A stretch of DNA of 64,000 nucleotides from Vibrio sp. AND4 (GTDB lineage: Bacteria; Pseudomonadota; Gammaproteobacteria; Enterobacterales; Vibrionaceae): NCBI RefSeq assembly GCF_000171815.1, contig NZ_ABGR01000001.1, forward strand, positions 372,001 through 436,000. The letters are read 5' to 3'. The notes beneath the pieces are model-generated. The model worked only from the letters and a program-made list of their open reading frames with translations, had not been told where the DNA came from and did not search any database. Positions 61,526 through 64,000 of this stretch are shown one piece after another; position 1 is the stretch's first letter, and every line of letters starts with the position of its first letter. Made by a program: the position numbers and the translations under genes.

Positions 61526-61622
61526 GCCAAGTGAGCTTACCGCTGACTAGTAAACGTGATTCACTAAGCAAGTCAACACAACTCTAAGGCAGAATTATCT
61601 TACAAAGCCATAACCAAAAACA

Positions 61623-61904
61623 TTGGCGTACTTTCTTTTAAATAGTGGTAATATGCGGCTATATTTACTCATAAACAATACCTCACACTTGAGGCATTTT
61701 CGATTAATGTTAAGTCGCCATATGAAAGAAGAACTCGTCTTGAAAAACAAAATTCACTCTCTCCCTAGTTTGTGTTATCGAGTCGATCCCCCCTTTGTAA
61801 TTGAAAAAGAAGGGAAGACAAAGGTTAGGTTGACAACTTCAAACAAGATTAACATTGAATTATTCAGAACTTTGGAGCAGCTTAAATGTTTAACTTTTTG
61901 GTAA
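61623..61904 (+). CDS. Hypothetical short protein overlapping the ligase gene
   Basis: Up to 93 residues from a TTG at 61623, or 83 from the ATG at 61653 (MRLYLLINNTSHLRHF). It is basic and has no recognised domain. Its last 19 bases overlap the next gene, which favours a coupled, real reading frame, but no ribosome binding site is clear and it may be a fragment of a former cell-surface polysaccharide gene. Confidence 0.35.
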   Translation: MAYFLLNSGNMRLYLLINNTSHLRHFRLMLSRHMKEELVLKNKIHSLPSLCYRVDPPFVIEKEGKTKVRLTTSNKINIELFRTLEQLKCLTFW

Positions 61905-63163
61905 AGAGTGATTTTTCAGTAAGAGTGAAAAGCATATTCATGGTATTAATGTATTTACCATTGATTTGGTGTTTTTCAGGAATGTTGATCTATCCGAGCG
62001 CGGATAAGACACAAGTTATTTTAGTTCTATTGGCAATAATTTCTTCTTTTATCGTTCATGATAAGAAAACAATTATTGATAATGTAAAACAAAACCAGCT
62101 CGCTAAATTTCTGTTGTTTTTGACTATTGGTGCTGTCTTTTTGAAACTATTACATGGCTACAGCAGTAGTGTGATTCGAGCTTTTTCCGGCTTACTTTTA
62201 TATTTTGCATTTATACCCAAGTCAACGTTCAGTTCTATCAAAAATAAGCTACCCGCTTTGCTACTCTTGTCTGGTATTATTTCGTTCGTTTACGGTTTTT
62301 GGTTTACCTACGTTCTAGAGTTGGGGCGTGCTTGGTCAATCAATCCGATACCGTATTCAACGGTATCAGTCGCTATCGGTGTTGGCAGTTTATATTTTTT
62401 ATTTTCTAACGCGAGTAAGCAAATACAAAGAATGATGCTGTTGTCATTTGCATTATCTTTAAACGTGATCATATTTAGTCAAGCAAGAGGAACGGCGTTA
62501 GCGCTTTGCTCCGTTGCCGCTCTTGTCATACTTTTTGCTGTTTACTCCAAACTTGAAATAAGAAAACAGCTTACGTATATATTCTTAATTGTTATTGTAT
62601 CACTGTTAGCCAATACTCACTTAATTCAAAACCGTATAGATTTTACAGCAAATGAAATGCAAAGGATTGAAAGTAGTGATATGAATTCTTCTATCGGTTT
62701 AAGATTTCAAATGTGGAAAGCTGCCGTTTATCTAATCAAGGAAAAACCATTACTAGGGTACGGTGACGACCACAAGCAGGCCAAGCAATTATTAGCTGAT
62801 CAAGGTATTATAACTCAAGATGCTGTGCCATTTACTCATTACCACAATGAATTTATTAGTGATTGGGCTTTAGATGGTTTGACTGGCGTTGTGATGCTTT
62901 TATTAATGCTTTATCTCCCGTTTTTCTTATTCAAAAAAACAGTGCAACAACATGCTAGCGGTGAAAAGTTCACCTCGTTGTGTCGAGGTGGTATTCGTAA
63001 TCCGTATATACAGCAATCTATCGCCGGCATTTTTATTGTTCTTGGGTACGCTGTCGCTGCCCTTACAGATGTACCATTTCAGCACGCAGTCACCATTAGC
63101 TTTTATCTTGCCTCATGCGCTGTGATTTTCTTTGGTTGTGAGGATTTGACTGAACGAACCTGA
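61886..63163 (+). CDS. O-antigen ligase/polymerase-like (Wzy_C) membrane protein
   Basis: A 425-residue polytopic membrane protein with about eleven to twelve hydrophobic segments. The periplasmic loop near residue 265-320 has GLRFQMWKAAVYLIKEKPLLG, YGDDHKQA and HYHNEFISDW, the Wzy_C pattern of O-antigen ligases (WaaL) and polymerases, where the His of HNE is important. Genes for sugar transfer are not adjacent, so it may ligate a glycan or a protein-linked oligosaccharide made elsewhere. GGAGC precedes the ATG, which overlaps the preceding short ORF. A terminator follows. Confidence 0.85.
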   Translation: MFNFLVKSDFSVRVKSIFMVLMYLPLIWCFSGMLIYPSADKTQVILVLLAIISSFIVHDKKTIIDNVKQNQLAKFLLFLTIGAVFLKLLHGYSSSVIRAFSGLLLYFAFIPKSTFSSIKNKLPALLLLSGIISFVYGFWFTYVLELGRAWSINPIPYSTVSVAIGVGSLYFLFSNASKQIQRMMLLSFALSLNVIIFSQARGTALALCSVAALVILFAVYSKLEIRKQLTYIFLIVIVSLLANTHLIQNRIDFTANEMQRIESSDMNSSIGLRFQMWKAAVYLIKEKPLLGYGDDHKQAKQLLADQGIITQDAVPFTHYHNEFISDWALDGLTGVVMLLLMLYLPFFLFKKTVQQHASGEKFTSLCRGGIRNPYIQQSIAGIFIVLGYAVAALTDVPFQHAVTISFYLASCAVIFFGCEDLTERT

Positions 63164-63234
63164 TTTTTGTTAGGTGCCGACATCGTATTTATTATGTGAT
63201 GGCACGTAGCAGACGACTCAACCAAGTCTGTTAG

Positions 63235-63267
63235 CGAGCGCGATGTGTTACTCATCGCGCTCGTTTT
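63235..63267 (+). terminator. Intrinsic terminator after the ligase gene
   Basis: CGAGCGCGATG pairs perfectly with CATCGCGCTCG around a 7-base loop and is followed by TTTTC, 72 bases past the stop. Confidence 0.87.
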
Positions 63268-63399
63268 CTAAACTCAGCTTTGCCACACTTTTAGCTCATG
63301 TTTCATCATTAATCTGAGCGCCTAAATCTATCCGCTGGTGGAGATGCTCAACTCAGCAAGCCCAAACACACATTCACAGAAAACCTAAAGTAATCATAC

Positions 63400-63894
63400 A
63401 TGCCTAAAGATTTTGAATTCACGACAGAATACACACTCGATAAACCCTTCTTTGCCGAGTGCTACAATCAAACGAGCCAGCCAGTTAAGTTCCCACATGC
63501 TTATCTAAAAGGGATATTGTTTCTGATATTTGGCGTGATCTTGTTAGAGTTTGAACTGTTGCCTAACGGTTATGTGGGGTGGTTCTTTATCGTATTAAGT
63601 GTGATTGAAGCGTTCGCTGTTTACTGCAGGCGAACATGGTGGTTATGGCGACAGAGCATCAGCTCAAGCCGCGGCAGCAAAGTGGCGTTTCAAGTGGGCG
63701 CGAATGGCGTAAGTTATAAGAGTGCTAACATCGACCGCAGTATCACTTGGAGTGAAATCGATGAGCTAGAGGAAACCGATTTAGGTTTTATTCTTCACCT
63801 GGGTAAACAGCGCCAATACATCAGTAAATCTTGCTTAAATGAACAAGCTATTGAGTTCATGAAGCAGCAGCACAAGGCGTCAAAAGCGAACTAA
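63400..63894 (+). CDS. YcxB-like membrane protein
   Basis: A 164-residue protein with two close membrane segments (YLKGILFLIFGVILLEF and GWFFIVLSVIEAFAVYC) and a C-terminal cytosolic domain with VAFQVGANGVSYKSANIDRS, ITWSEIDELEET and GKQRQYISKSCL, which is the YcxB C-terminal pattern. Function unknown. The ribosome binding site is weak (AAAG). A terminator follows the stop. Confidence 0.78.
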   Translation: MPKDFEFTTEYTLDKPFFAECYNQTSQPVKFPHAYLKGILFLIFGVILLEFELLPNGYVGWFFIVLSVIEAFAVYCRRTWWLWRQSISSSRGSKVAFQVGANGVSYKSANIDRSITWSEIDELEETDLGFILHLGKQRQYISKSCLNEQAIEFMKQQHKASKAN

Positions 63895-63921
63895 TTCTAT
63901 TAAACGCACTCTCGTCCCCAA

Positions 63922-63956
63922 AAAGCCTCGATACGCTCGAGGCTTTGTTATTTTTC
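63922..63956 (+). terminator. Intrinsic terminator after the YcxB-like gene
   Basis: AAAGCCTCGA pairs perfectly with TCGAGGCTTT around a 5-base loop, followed by GTTATTTTT. Confidence 0.9.
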
Positions 63957-64000
63957 CCATCTCAGCATGCAGGTTTAAGCGGGCGTTGCTCGATAGTCAA

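Overview
The window looks like a chromosomal segment of a marine Vibrio, most probably of the Harveyi clade (V. parahaemolyticus / V. alginolyticus / V. campbellii type) and possibly the second chromosome. This is inferred from gene content: a modular GH18 chitinase, a kexin-like S8 protease with its dedicated helper, a FecBCD-type siderophore importer with an IutA-like receptor, LruC-domain and small DUF proteins familiar from Vibrio, many two-component systems, and a type III secretion chaperone. No rRNA, tRNA, CRISPR array, intact insertion sequence or phage module was seen. Gene order is a mosaic of short operons separated by AT-rich intergenic stretches, many closed by clear intrinsic terminators.

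Layout. 1-1306 (minus): 2-oxoacid dehydrogenase E1 beta (cut by the window edge) and E1 alpha. 1888-4492 (plus): DOPA dioxygenase-like protein, a membrane protein and the YegD-type Hsp70. 4731-7409: periplasmic copper chaperone PCuAC, divergent from an OmpR-type regulator and histidine kinase. 7503-9740 (minus): S8 protease with P domain and its probable chaperone. 9996-12268 (minus): TPR-GGDEF diguanylate cyclase and a small lipoprotein. 12912-14840: SdaC-like amino acid transporter with a CRP-like site, and a PPC/DUF296 protein. 15237-18680 (plus): a small membrane coiled-coil protein, a receiver-PP2C-ATPase regulator, and an M23 endopeptidase behind a strong Zur-box match. 19695-24713: chitinase, cytochrome b561, YceI and a DUF3147-like membrane protein.

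24882-33072 is accessory in character: an exported protein of unknown function, an LPD1/CLCA_X-like zincin-like protein with an octamer repeat across its stop codon, a YdjM-like membrane hydrolase, an unrecognised effector-like protein, and a short neutral-ceramidase-like exported protein, with long AT-rich gaps between them. 33306-41375: an MsbA-type ABC exporter, a LytS/LytT two-component system, a divergent 1294-residue Ig-like lipoprotein, and a 58-residue DUF6435-like protein missed by length filters. 41817-45530: a DUF819 permease followed by a tandem duplication of a secreted YD-repeat-like protein; the second copy carries a decayed piece of the permease's 3' end, which fixes the direction of the duplication.

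46842-52673 (minus) is an iron-uptake operon (binding protein, two permeases, ATPase, TonB-dependent receptor) with a weak Fur-box candidate. 52929-55514: LruC protein and lipoprotein. 55832-58648: a FadL-family porin, then a TIM-barrel amidohydrolase and an SDR. 59195-60685: an exported Nudix-PAP2 phosphatase fusion. 61035-63894: a type III secretion chaperone followed at once by a 31-codon ORF that looks like the stump of a lost effector, an O-antigen ligase-like protein and a YcxB-like protein. The most interesting items are the unrecognised effector-like protein, the chaperone with its truncated partner, the tandem duplication with a gene fossil, the Zur-box-controlled endopeptidase and the ceramidase-like protein that seems to lack its nucleophile.
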